NCBI RefSeq assembly: GCF_023740735.1
Contig: NZ_JAMRXH010000012.1
Location: 186,001-250,000, forward strand
DNA: 64,000 bases
Direction: 5' to 3'
DNA from: Nocardia sp. CDC159
GTDB taxonomy: Bacteria > Actinomycetota > Actinomycetes > Mycobacteriales > Mycobacteriaceae
The notes beneath the pieces are model-generated. The model saw nothing but the letters and a program-made list of their open reading frames with translations. It made no database searches and was not told the DNA's origin. This document shows, piece after piece, positions 32,569-40,653 of this stretch (within the stretch, counting starts at the first letter, position 1; every line of letters starts with the position of its first letter). The position numbers and the translations under genes are program-made.

Positions 32569-33180
32569 TTAATTCCCGTCCAGATGTCGCAGCCCGCCGC
32601 CAGGCGTCAGGGCCCATCCCATGCGCCGATCGTGCGGCTCCTCGGGCAGCCGGGGCACCAGTTCGTCGTCGCGCACGACCGCGATCAGCCGGGCATCCGG
32701 CCGCGCGGCGGGCAGCGTGCGGTCGTAGTACCCCGCACCCCGGCCCAGCCGCACGCCCCGCAGATCCACCGCCAATGCCGGAACCAGCACGATCCGCGCC
32801 GATTCGATTGCGGTACAGGGCATCCGGGGGCCGCTCGGCTCCAGCAGACCCCATCGCGCGGTGTGCAGCGACTCCGGCCCCAGGTATTCGGCCCAGTCCA
32901 GCGGCCCCGGCGGTCCGGTCACCGGCAGCAGCACCCGCGCCCCGCCGTCGCGCAGCGCGTCGAGCATGGCGATCGAGCCCGGTTCGCCGCCCACCGGCAC
33001 GTAGGCGGCCACCCATTGCGGCCGGTCGGCCGCCAGCGCGGCCGCGGCGGTGGCCAGCGCGGCCGCGGCGGTGGCCAGCGCGGCCGCCTCCGCCTCCCGA
33101 ACTTCCGGCGGCACGGCCGCCCGACGGGCGAGCAACTCGGTTCGCCATTGCCGTTTGTCTCGCTGACCAGCCACGTCCAC
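32569..33180 (-). CDS. 5-formyltetrahydrofolate cyclo-ligase
   Basis: 203 residues. Converts 5-formyl-THF to 5,10-methenyl-THF with ATP. Family motifs: KRQWRTELLARR near the start, VAAYVPVGGEPGS, the late VLVPALAVDLRGVRLGRGAGYYDRTL and a downstream DELVPRLPEEPHD. Residues about 32-50 contain an in-frame tandem duplication of seven residues (ALATAAA twice, then a partial copy), produced by a 21-bp DNA repeat at 33032-33087. Same position as Rv0992c. The gene symbol differs between species, so none is given. Confidence 0.9.
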   Translation of the reverse strand: MDVAGQRDKRQWRTELLARRAAVPPEVREAEAAALATAAAALATAAAALAADRPQWVAAYVPVGGEPGSIAMLDALRDGGARVLLPVTGPPGPLDWAEYLGPESLHTARWGLLEPSGPRMPCTAIESARIVLVPALAVDLRGVRLGRGAGYYDRTLPAARPDARLIAVVRDDELVPRLPEEPHDRRMGWALTPGGGLRHLDGN

Positions 33181-33389
33181 AGCGCCACCCTATGTGAGCA
33201 ATCCTGTCGGAGGGTTTCGCGAGCGAAGCGGCGGGGAATCGAAGAATGCAGTCCGGAACGGCCACGCCGGTCGGTTGCTCGGATCCTCATCACCGAGCAG
33301 TCGCCGCCGAGGCCCCCTAGGCTTCCGGGAATGCCGGGCCCGTGCGCAGCCGGGTCCCGCGGACGACATCGATGGATAGGGTGTGCCTT

Positions 33390-34334
33390 ATGACAGCTGA
33401 CGCCGGATCGGACACGCCGTCCTGCTTCCGCACCGCGGTGGTGCCGGCGGCCGGACTGGGGACTCGCTTCCTACCCGTGACCAAGACCGTGCCGAAAGAG
33501 CTGCTGCCGGTGGTGGATACGCCCGGCATCGAGCTGGTCGCGGCCGAGGCCGCCGAATCGGGGGCCGATCGCCTGGTCATCGTGACCTCGCCCGGAAAGG
33601 ACGGCGTGGTCGCGCATTTCGTCGAGGACATGGTCCTGGAGAGCACGCTCGAGGAGCGCGGCAAGTACAAGCTGCTGGAGAAGGTCCGCCGCGCCCCCGG
33701 CCTGCTCGATGTGAGCTCGGTGGTGCAGGAGGAGCCGCTGGGTCTCGGGCATGCGGTGGCCCAGGCCGAGCAGGCACTCGACGCCGACGAGGACGCCGTC
33801 GCGGTGCTGCTGCCCGACGATCTGGTGCTGCCCAGCGGCGTGCTCGAGGTGATGTGCCGGGTGCGGGCCAAGCGCGGCGGTTCGGTGCTGTGCGCCATCG
33901 ACGTGCCCAAGGAACAGGTCAGCTCCTACGGCGTATTCGACGTGGAGAAGGTGCCCGACGCGGTCAATCCGAATGTGCTGCGGGTCAGGGGCATGGTCGA
34001 GAAGCCCAGCCTCGAGGATGCGCCGTCGACGTTCGCCGCGGCGGGCCGCTACCTCCTCGATCGGGCGATCTTCGACGCGTTGCGGCGCATCGAACCCGGC
34101 GCGGGCGGGGAACTGCAGCTCACCGACGCGATCTCGCTGCTGATCGACGAGGGGCATCCGGTACATGTTGTGGTGCACCGTGGGTCGCGCCACGACCTGG
34201 GCAACCCTGGCGGTTATCTTCGTGCTGCGGTTGATTTCGCATTGGAGCGAGACGAATACGGCCCCGAGTTGCGCGAGTGGCTCGAACGTCGGCTGGCTCC
34301 CGACTGGAATCCGCAGCTGACCTCGTCCGAGTGA
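33390..34334 (+). CDS. galU: UTP-glucose-1-phosphate uridylyltransferase
   Basis: 314 residues from ATG 33390 (MTADAGSDTPS). Makes UDP-glucose for envelope glycans and trehalose. Motifs: VVPAAGLGTRFLPVTKTVPKE (nucleotide-binding), ELVAAEAAESGADRLVIVTS, VAVLLPDDLVL (metal-binding) and GMVEKPSLEDAPS, then GELQLTDAI. Divergent from the cyclo-ligase gene and followed by the gephyrin-like gene, as in Rv0992c-Rv0993-Rv0994. Confidence 0.95.
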   Translation: MTADAGSDTPSCFRTAVVPAAGLGTRFLPVTKTVPKELLPVVDTPGIELVAAEAAESGADRLVIVTSPGKDGVVAHFVEDMVLESTLEERGKYKLLEKVRRAPGLLDVSSVVQEEPLGLGHAVAQAEQALDADEDAVAVLLPDDLVLPSGVLEVMCRVRAKRGGSVLCAIDVPKEQVSSYGVFDVEKVPDAVNPNVLRVRGMVEKPSLEDAPSTFAAAGRYLLDRAIFDALRRIEPGAGGELQLTDAISLLIDEGHPVHVVVHRGSRHDLGNPGGYLRAAVDFALERDEYGPELREWLERRLAPDWNPQLTSSE

Positions 34335-34391
34335 CGCGGGTGGCCGGGTCCGGTCGGCCGCGTTGAACACTGGACATGAGGGAAGGGCTGC

Positions 34392-35645
34392 ATGCGCTCG
34401 GTTGAGGACCAGCAGATCAAGGTGACCGCGGCGGCCGTCGCCCCGCGGCCCGTGCGGGTCGCGATCTCCGAGGCCCAGGGTTTGCTGTGTGCCGAGGACG
34501 TCGTCACCGAACGGCCGCTGCCGGGTTTCGACCAGGCGGCGATCGACGGCTATGCCGTGCGCAGCGTGGACGTGCAGGGCGCCGGGGTCGACATCCGCGA
34601 CGAGGACGGTAATCCGGTCGATCTCACGCTGCCGGTGGTCGGCGAGGTGCCCGCCGGATCGCGGCAGCCCATTCGGTTGCAGCCGCGGCAGACCGTGCGC
34701 GTCGACACCGGCGCGCCGCTGCCGACACTCGCGGACGCGGTGCTGCCGCTGGACTACACCGACGCCGGGCGGGCCCGCATCAAGGTCTACGAGCCCGTGC
34801 GCACCGGCGATTACGTCCGGCGCATCGGCGACGACGTGCAGCCCGGCGATATCGCGGTGCGCGCGGGCACCATCATCGGCCCCGCGCAGGTGGGTCTGCT
34901 GGCCGCGGTGGGGCGCGACAAGGTGCTGGTGCATCCGCGGCCGCGGCTGTCGGTGATCTCGGTCGGCGGTGAGCTGGTCGACATCGACCGCACGCCCGGA
35001 CCGGGCCAGGTCTACGACGTCAATTCCTACGCCCTGGCCGCGGCCGCGCGCGACGCGGGCGCCGATGTGAACCGCGTCGGCATCGTGAGCGCCGATCCCG
35101 CGCGGCTGCGCGACGTGGTCGAGGGGCAGCTGGTGCGCTCGGAGGTCGTGGTGATCGCGGGTGCGGTCGGCGGCTGGGTGTCCGAGCAGATCCGCGAGGC
35201 GCTGGAGGGGCTCGGCGAGCTCGAGATCGCCCGCGTCGCCATGCATCCGGGCTCGGTGCAGGGCTTCGGCCGGTTGGGGCGCGATGAGGTGCCGACCTTC
35301 CTGCTGCCGTCGAATCCCGTTGGGGCGCTGGTGGTCTTCGAGGTCATGGTGCGCCCGCTCATCCGCATCGCGCTCGGGCGCCGCCATCCGATGCGCCGAG
35401 TGGTGCAGGCGCGCACCATCATGCCGATCAACTCCATGCCGGGTCGGCGCGGATACCTACGCGCGCAACTGATGCGCGACGAGCAGACCGGCGAATACCT
35501 GGTGCAGCCCCTGGGTGTGAACGGTTCGGCGCATCTGCTCTCCACCCTGGCCGAGGCCAACAGCCTCATCGTCGTCGAGCCCGATGTCACCGACATCCGT
35601 ACCGGAGACGAGGTTCCGGTGGCCTTCCTCGCCCAGCGCGGATAG
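34392..35645 (+). CDS. glp: Gephyrin-like MoeA homologue (Glp) with an altered active-site loop
   Basis: 417 residues from ATG 34392 (MRSVEDQQIKVTAAAV). All MoeA domains are present: PGFDQAAIDGYAVRS, RRIGDDVQPGD, the MoCF-like domain VISVGGELVDIDR to GQVYDVNSYALAAAARDAGA, and the C-terminal barrel. But the conserved SGGVSVGxxD loop reads AGAVGGWVSEQ and the PGNPVSA loop reads PSNPVGA, so molybdenum insertion is doubtful. In Corynebacterium such a protein, Glp, binds FtsZ and a membrane receptor encoded nearby; the receptor-like gene follows here after rimJ. moeA1 is the alternative name. Confidence 0.85.
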   Translation: MRSVEDQQIKVTAAAVAPRPVRVAISEAQGLLCAEDVVTERPLPGFDQAAIDGYAVRSVDVQGAGVDIRDEDGNPVDLTLPVVGEVPAGSRQPIRLQPRQTVRVDTGAPLPTLADAVLPLDYTDAGRARIKVYEPVRTGDYVRRIGDDVQPGDIAVRAGTIIGPAQVGLLAAVGRDKVLVHPRPRLSVISVGGELVDIDRTPGPGQVYDVNSYALAAAARDAGADVNRVGIVSADPARLRDVVEGQLVRSEVVVIAGAVGGWVSEQIREALEGLGELEIARVAMHPGSVQGFGRLGRDEVPTFLLPSNPVGALVVFEVMVRPLIRIALGRRHPMRRVVQARTIMPINSMPGRRGYLRAQLMRDEQTGEYLVQPLGVNGSAHLLSTLAEANSLIVVEPDVTDIRTGDEVPVAFLAQRG

Positions 35646-35664
35646 CGCCCGCGGCGGGACACTG

Positions 35665-36321
35665 ATGGATATGAATATGTTCCGGGCCGCGCAGCATCCG
35701 GGCTGGCCCGCGCATCTGGGTCCGGTGCGGGTCGCCGCGGGGGAAGTGACGCTGCGCCCGATCCGGCTGCGCGATGCCGCGGCCTGGGCGCGGATCCGGG
35801 TGCGCGACCGGGAGCATCTCGAGCCGTGGGAGCCGACCGGGCGCGGTACCTGGGAGGCTCGCAATCACGCCTCGAACTGGCCGTCGCTGTGGTCGAGCCT
35901 GAAGGCCGAGGCCCGGCGTGGGGCGATGATTCCGCTGGTGATCGAGGTGGACGGGGCGTTCGGGGGCCAGCTGACGATCGGCAATATCGTGCGCGGCGCA
36001 TTGCGCTCGGCCTGGATCGGGTACTGGGTGTCGACCGATGTGGGCGGGCAGGGGGTGGCGACCGCGGCGCTGGCGCTCGGGCTCGATCACTGCTTCGGTC
36101 CGGTCGGGCTGCATCGGGTCGAGGCGACCGTGCGGCCGGAAAACCTTGCCAGCCAAGCGGTGCTGCGCAATGTCGGCTTCCGGGAGGAGGGTTTGCTGCG
36201 CCGCTATCTCGACGTCGACGGCTCCTGGCGCGACCATCTGCTGGTCGCCATGACCATCGAGGAGGTCTCCGGAACCGTTGTCGACCGATTGGTGCGGGCG
36301 GGACGAGCCACACTTCCCTAG
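35665..36321 (+). CDS. rimJ: GNAT acetyltransferase, RimJ-like
   Basis: 218 residues from ATG 35665; ATG 35671 and 35677 are nearby options. GNAT fold: VTLRPIRLRDAAAWARIRVR near residue 30, VIEVDGAFGGQLTIGNIV, then motif A WIGYWVSTDVGGQGVATAAL that binds acetyl-CoA, and VRPENLASQAVLRNVGFREEG. Members acetylate N-terminal amines of ribosomal or other proteins; the target cannot be read. It lies 19 bp after glp in the conserved galU-glp-rimJ-membrane-protein order. Confidence 0.88.
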   Translation: MDMNMFRAAQHPGWPAHLGPVRVAAGEVTLRPIRLRDAAAWARIRVRDREHLEPWEPTGRGTWEARNHASNWPSLWSSLKAEARRGAMIPLVIEVDGAFGGQLTIGNIVRGALRSAWIGYWVSTDVGGQGVATAALALGLDHCFGPVGLHRVEATVRPENLASQAVLRNVGFREEGLLRRYLDVDGSWRDHLLVAMTIEEVSGTVVDRLVRAGRATLP

Positions 36322-36530
36322 TGTTACCCATGGGGCGGGTGTGGACGGCGCGCCTGCGGGATATTCCTGTGGCGCCGCACTAGCCTACGGACGTCGGTGG
36401 TGCGTCCCGCACTACCGGAAGGGAGCCGATGCCGTGGTGGTCGATCACCGCATCGGGCGTACCCGGAACGAGCAGGGTGTGCGAGCCGTCGAAGGGACCA
36501 CGGACAGGCGGGGACGGAGGTGTGAGTGCG

Positions 36531-37604
36531 ATGCCGAATTCGATCTTGTGGATCGGCCTTGTCGTGCTCTGGGTCTTCGTGCTGTTCCCGATGCTGGCCG
36601 ACCGGCATCCGCGGATTCGGCGGACCACCGACGCGGCGCTGGCCACCCGGGTGTTGCACCGCGGCGGCACCAAGCGACGCATGAGGAAGGGACCCGGTGC
36701 CGGGCACGAAACCGATCCGGACTGGGTACCGGCTCGCGTGCAGAGAAAGCTTTCCCACGGTGATGATGCGGAGGATCGGATGACGACATCGGCCGATGAG
36801 CCCGTCATCGACGATGAGACGACCGACGGCGCAGCCGATCTCGACCGGACGCCGCGTGCCGAATCGCCCGCCGCCGAGGACGCCGACATCATCGATGCCG
36901 AGGTGGACGCCGAGGTGGACCCGTCCGGCGCGGACGAGGATGCCGACGACGAGGTCGCGGCGCGCGCCGAGGACCCGGTCGAGGAGGTCGCCGAGGCCGA
37001 TCCCGCCGACGAGATCGCCGAGCGTCCGCTCACCGCGCGTGCACCCGCGCCCCGCGCCGAGCCCGAGGACGAATACGAATACGAACCCGATTCCGAGGCA
37101 AGCGATTTCATCCCGAGCAGGCGTGGGCGCGGCGGATACGATCCGGAGGCCGATGCGATCGCGCGGGCCGCGCGCTACCGGTTCCGGCAGCGCTCGGCGC
37201 TCGGGCTGGTGCTGAGCATGCTGCTGTGCGGCGGCTTCGCCGTGGCGGTCTCGCCGCTGCTGTGGTGGGTCTGCGGGCTGGCCGGTGTCGTGCTCGCCAC
37301 CTACCTGGTCTACCTGCGCCGCCAGGTGCGCATGGAGGAGGAGATTCGCCGCCGCCGCGCCGCCCGCCTGTCCCGCCACCGCCCCGAGATCGCTCCCGAC
37401 GACATCGAGGACCACGACTCGCGTCCGACCCGCCCCACCCTCGACCGCGACGCCGCCCGCGCCCTACGCCGCCGCGCGGTGGTCCTCGACGTGGACGACG
37501 AGGACCCCATGTTCGACCACCTCGAACCGTTCGACGCCGCCGCGGCCCGGGCCACCCGCAACCGCGCCGCGGGCGGCGAAATCCGCCGCGCCGCAGGCGA
37601 ATAA
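36531..37604 (+). CDS. Membrane protein following Glp (Rv0996-like, candidate Glp receptor)
   Basis: 357 residues from ATG 36531; GTG 36522 is an in-frame alternative and GGAGG lies at 36516. TM1 is at residues 4-22 (ILWIGLVVLWVFVLFPMLA) and is followed by a basic motif RHPRIRRTTDAALATRVLHRGG. Residues 85-200 are strongly acidic and disordered; two helices follow (about 225-265). The juxtaposed Arg-rich segment and C-terminal tail are cytoplasmic. In Corynebacterium the equivalent gene encodes the Glp receptor at septum and poles; transferring this role is inference from synteny. Confidence 0.82.
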   Translation: MPNSILWIGLVVLWVFVLFPMLADRHPRIRRTTDAALATRVLHRGGTKRRMRKGPGAGHETDPDWVPARVQRKLSHGDDAEDRMTTSADEPVIDDETTDGAADLDRTPRAESPAAEDADIIDAEVDAEVDPSGADEDADDEVAARAEDPVEEVAEADPADEIAERPLTARAPAPRAEPEDEYEYEPDSEASDFIPSRRGRGGYDPEADAIARAARYRFRQRSALGLVLSMLLCGGFAVAVSPLLWWVCGLAGVVLATYLVYLRRQVRMEEEIRRRRAARLSRHRPEIAPDDIEDHDSRPTRPTLDRDAARALRRRAVVLDVDDEDPMFDHLEPFDAAAARATRNRAAGGEIRRAAGE

Positions 37605-37676
37605 TCCTCCGCTGTCACGGTGCGGCGGTCCGGCGCTACTATCGGGGCCGCGATCGCCGGGAGAGGAGTCCGCGCA

Positions 37677-38276
37677 ATGGGCGCTAAGCAGGCGGACTCC
37701 GCCGCCCAGGCCGAGCGGCGGCGAGAGCTGCTCGACCGGCTGGCGGAGGTCATCGCCGAGGACGGTATGGAGGGCGTGAGCATTCGCACCCTCGCCGCCC
37801 GGGCCGGGGTCTCCATCGGGACCGTGCAGTATTATTTCGCCACGAAAAGCGAACTGCTGCAACGGGTCTGGGAACACGTCCGGGACGAGACCGCCGATCG
37901 GTTCTGGGGCTCGGGCGTCGCCGACGAGACCCCCGCCCGGCAGCTGGAGCATCTGACCGAACTGCTCGTGCCGCCCGGCAGCGACGACCGCCTCACCCGC
38001 GTGTGGCTGGCCCTGATCGCCCGCGCCGCCCACGATCCGCAGCTCGCCGCCCTGCATCGCGCGCAATGGCAGCGTCTGGAGGAGCTCATCGCGCACGTCC
38101 TCGCCGCCGCCAACCCCGCCCGCGCGGACGAGGCCCGCGAGGCCGCCGCCGAATTCCTGGCCCTGATGGACGGTTTCGCCATCGCCGTCATCACCGAGCC
38201 CGATCGCATGCCCCCGGCCCGCGCGACCCGGATAGCCCAAGCCTGGACCACCGCCTGGCTCGGCGGCCGCTCCTGA
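37677..38276 (+). CDS. TetR-family regulator
   Basis: 199 residues from ATG 37677 with GAGAGGAG upstream. The N-terminal helix-turn-helix is clear (EGVSIRTLAARAGVSIGTVQYYFATKSELL, about 33-62), with the QYYF form typical of BetI-like members. The C-terminal ligand domain is helical and unspecific (DDRLTRVWLALIARAAHDPQL). No obvious partner gene is adjacent in the same orientation except galM 65 bp downstream. Ligand unknown. Confidence 0.88.
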   Translation: MGAKQADSAAQAERRRELLDRLAEVIAEDGMEGVSIRTLAARAGVSIGTVQYYFATKSELLQRVWEHVRDETADRFWGSGVADETPARQLEHLTELLVPPGSDDRLTRVWLALIARAAHDPQLAALHRAQWQRLEELIAHVLAAANPARADEAREAAAEFLALMDGFAIAVITEPDRMPPARATRIAQAWTTAWLGGRS

Positions 38277-38341
38277 GCCGCCGGGCTCGCACACCCGCTG
38301 TGCCATGCTGAGGGGCACGAATCACGAGTCGGGGAGGCGAT

Positions 38342-39136
38342 ATGGGTGTCGAGGAACTGCGGCTGAGCGCGGGCGCGGCCGAGCTGACGGTGAACGCCGC
38401 GACCGGCCGCATCGCGAATTTTCGCATCGGCGCGGCCGAGATCCTGCGCACCGGGCCGCGATTCGGTTCCTTCCCCATGGCCCCGTGGTGTGGCCGGATG
38501 CGCGAGGGCAGGCTGGTATGGAACGGGCGTAGCCACCAGCTCCCGCGCAATGCCGAACCGCACGCCATCCACGGCACCGTGCGCGATCATCCATGGGAGG
38601 TGGTCGGCCACTCCGGCACCGAACTCGTGCTGACCCAGCAGCTCGCCGAGCCGTGGCCCTTCCCGGGCCGAGTCACCCAGACCTTCACGCTGGCCGCGGA
38701 TTCGGCGACCTTCGGCATGACGGTCGAGGCGACCGCGGAACCCTTTCCGGCCCAGGTGGGTTGGCACCCCTGGTTCCAGCGCCGCCTGCGCCCGGATGGC
38801 AAGCCGGTCGAATTCGCCTTCACCCCCGCCTGGCAGGAGGAACGCGGCGCGGACTACCTTCCCGACGGCAACCGCATCGCACCGCTGCCCGGCCCGTGGG
38901 ACGACTGCTTCGGCATGCCCGACGGCGTCGCGGTGACCCTCACCTGGCCGGATGCGATCGAGCTGGCGATCACCAGCCCGCTGCGCTGGGTGGTGGTCTA
39001 CGACCAACCGGCCGAGACCGTCTGTGTCGAACCGCAGTCCGGCCCGCCCAACGGCCTGAACACCCGGCCGCGCGCGGTCGGCCCGGACGCCCCGCTGGTC
39101 GCGGAGATGCGCTGGCAGTGGCGGGTTCTCGACTGA
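38342..39136 (+). CDS. Aldose 1-epimerase-family protein
   Basis: 264 residues. Beta-sandwich epimerase with the family landmarks GSFPMAPWCGRMREGRL (substrate Arg), PHAIHGTVRDHPWEVV (first catalytic His), VGWHPWFQRRL (second His) and the acid VCVEPQSGPPNGLN (Glu), so it is likely active. It interconverts anomers of an aldohexose or a hexose phosphate; the substrate cannot be distinguished. Its stop is immediately followed by the stop of the small leftward gene. Confidence 0.88.
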   Translation: MGVEELRLSAGAAELTVNAATGRIANFRIGAAEILRTGPRFGSFPMAPWCGRMREGRLVWNGRSHQLPRNAEPHAIHGTVRDHPWEVVGHSGTELVLTQQLAEPWPFPGRVTQTFTLAADSATFGMTVEATAEPFPAQVGWHPWFQRRLRPDGKPVEFAFTPAWQEERGADYLPDGNRIAPLPGPWDDCFGMPDGVAVTLTWPDAIELAITSPLRWVVVYDQPAETVCVEPQSGPPNGLNTRPRAVGPDAPLVAEMRWQWRVLD

Positions 39137-39313
39137 TCAGCAGGTGCGGGAGGAGTCGGGGACCAGATGTCCGGCCGCGACGAGGGTGCGGATCGCGGCC
39201 CGACGGCGGGGGCAGTCCTCGGTCCGGCAGTCCAGATGCATCTGCATGATCGCGTGCGCCTGCTGCGGCGTGAGCTGGATGGGCTCGATCCAGCACGTGC
39301 TGAACATGTCCAC
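39137..39313 (-). CDS. Small Cys-containing conserved mycolata protein
   Basis: 58 residues from GTG 39313 (AGGAGG 8 bp upstream), or 56 from ATG 39307. It reads MFSTCWIEPIQLTPQQAHAI, MQMHLDCRTEDCPRRRAAIR and TLVAAGHLVPDSSRTC. Four cysteines, two of them six apart (DCRTEDC), suggest metal or redox chemistry, and the LTPQQAHAIMQMHLDC core seems familiar from short proteins in Nocardia and Rhodococcus. The start was chosen by the ribosome site. It ends at the base after the galM stop. Function unknown. Confidence 0.7.
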   Translation of the reverse strand: MDMFSTCWIEPIQLTPQQAHAIMQMHLDCRTEDCPRRRAAIRTLVAAGHLVPDSSRTC

Positions 39314-39410
39314 GTTCGCTTCCTCCTCATCGCCTTGCCGAGACGAGGTTATGCGCGGATTTCGCGGGAAAGAATGTGCCGACCGGACCGAATATTGGTA
39401 ATTTCGGACG

Positions 39411-40463
39411 GTGATGGCGTTCGATGCTTCGGCCGGTGTCGTCCCGCACGGCAGCGTCAGTGTCCGGATGATGACCGATGTCGGTCGGGCGCACGGGGTG
39501 GACGAGTCGATTTTATTGGCCGGCAGCGGAATTGCCGCCGCGGATCTCGGCGCCGAACATACGAGAATCTGGCCCGATCAGGAATTCACGGTGGCGCGCA
39601 ATCTCCTGGCGGCCGTGGGCGACCGGCCCGGGCTCGGCATCGAGACCGCGCGGCAGGCCACACTGGGCAAGGCCGGGATCGTCGGACTCGCCGCGCTGGT
39701 CAGCGCCACGGTGGGCGATGTGCTCGCGCTGGCCATCCGCTATCAGGCGCTGGTCGCGGTGGCCGTCCGATATGTGCTGCGGGAGCAGGGCGATCGAGTC
39801 CTGCTCGAAGTCGACGGGGACGCCATCCCGGCGGACGTGCGGGACTATTTCCTCGAGCGCGAGGTCGCGCTGATCTTCATCGCGGCCCAGCGGCTCGGGA
39901 TCCGAATTCCGGTGCTCCGGCTGGAGTCGCAGCTGCCCGCCGGGCAGGGCGCGGCGCTGACCGAATTGATGTCCGCGCCCCCGGACCGGGTGGCGTTCGG
40001 ATGTGCGCGTACGCGGCTGATCCTGCCCCGGGACTATCTGGAACATCCCATGCCACAGGCTGATTCGCATACCGCCGCACTGATCGAGCGACAGTGCCGG
40101 GAGGCGTTGCAGCGGCTGGTGGCAGGCGGCTGGCGACTGTCGAACCGGGTGCGCGAGCGGCTGCTGCGTGACCCCGGAATCGTGCCGACGATGGCCGAGG
40201 TCGCCGCCGAACTGCACATCACCTCCCGCACCCTGCGCCGCCAGCTGGCTGCCGAGGGCGCGACATTCCGCGGTCTGCTCAACACCGTTCGCGAGACCCG
40301 GGCGGCCGAACTGCTGCGCACCGGCGCCTCGGTGGAGGATGTGGCGCGGCTGCTCGGATATGCCGAGACCGCCAACTTCACCCACGCCTTCACCCGTTGG
40401 CGCGGGATGTCACCGCGGGCATATCGGCAGTCGCTCACCGGGAATGCGCAGGCGCCGGATTAG
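39411..40463 (+). CDS. AraC-family regulator with arabinose-binding-like N-terminal domain
   Basis: 350 residues from GTG 39411 (ATG 39414 is equivalent). Residues 20-205 form the Arabinose_bd-type ligand domain (DQEFTVARNLLAAVGDRPGLGIETARQATLGKAGIVGLAALVSATVGDVL). The C-terminal AraC DNA-binding domain has two helix-turn-helices: MAEVAAELHITSRTLRRQLAAEG and VEDVARLLGYAETANFTHAF, then WRGMSPRAYRQ. No target gene is obvious nearby; the following FUSC gene has its own MarR regulator. Confidence 0.9.
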   Translation: MMAFDASAGVVPHGSVSVRMMTDVGRAHGVDESILLAGSGIAAADLGAEHTRIWPDQEFTVARNLLAAVGDRPGLGIETARQATLGKAGIVGLAALVSATVGDVLALAIRYQALVAVAVRYVLREQGDRVLLEVDGDAIPADVRDYFLEREVALIFIAAQRLGIRIPVLRLESQLPAGQGAALTELMSAPPDRVAFGCARTRLILPRDYLEHPMPQADSHTAALIERQCREALQRLVAGGWRLSNRVRERLLRDPGIVPTMAEVAAELHITSRTLRRQLAAEGATFRGLLNTVRETRAAELLRTGASVEDVARLLGYAETANFTHAFTRWRGMSPRAYRQSLTGNAQAPD

Positions 40464-40653
40464 CATCCACGCATTTATCCGAATACCGCCGTCGACGCGA
40501 ATTCGGGCTTGTGGTTGAACGATCAACCTTATTCCGCCAAATGCGATTCGTGGAATGCGAAGCGACGTCTCCTGGGCCGGCCGAATGTTAGCGCTATCAC
40601 TCGATCGTACCGATAGTTATTTTCGTGGTAAAACACCTGTTAACCTTCTCGTC

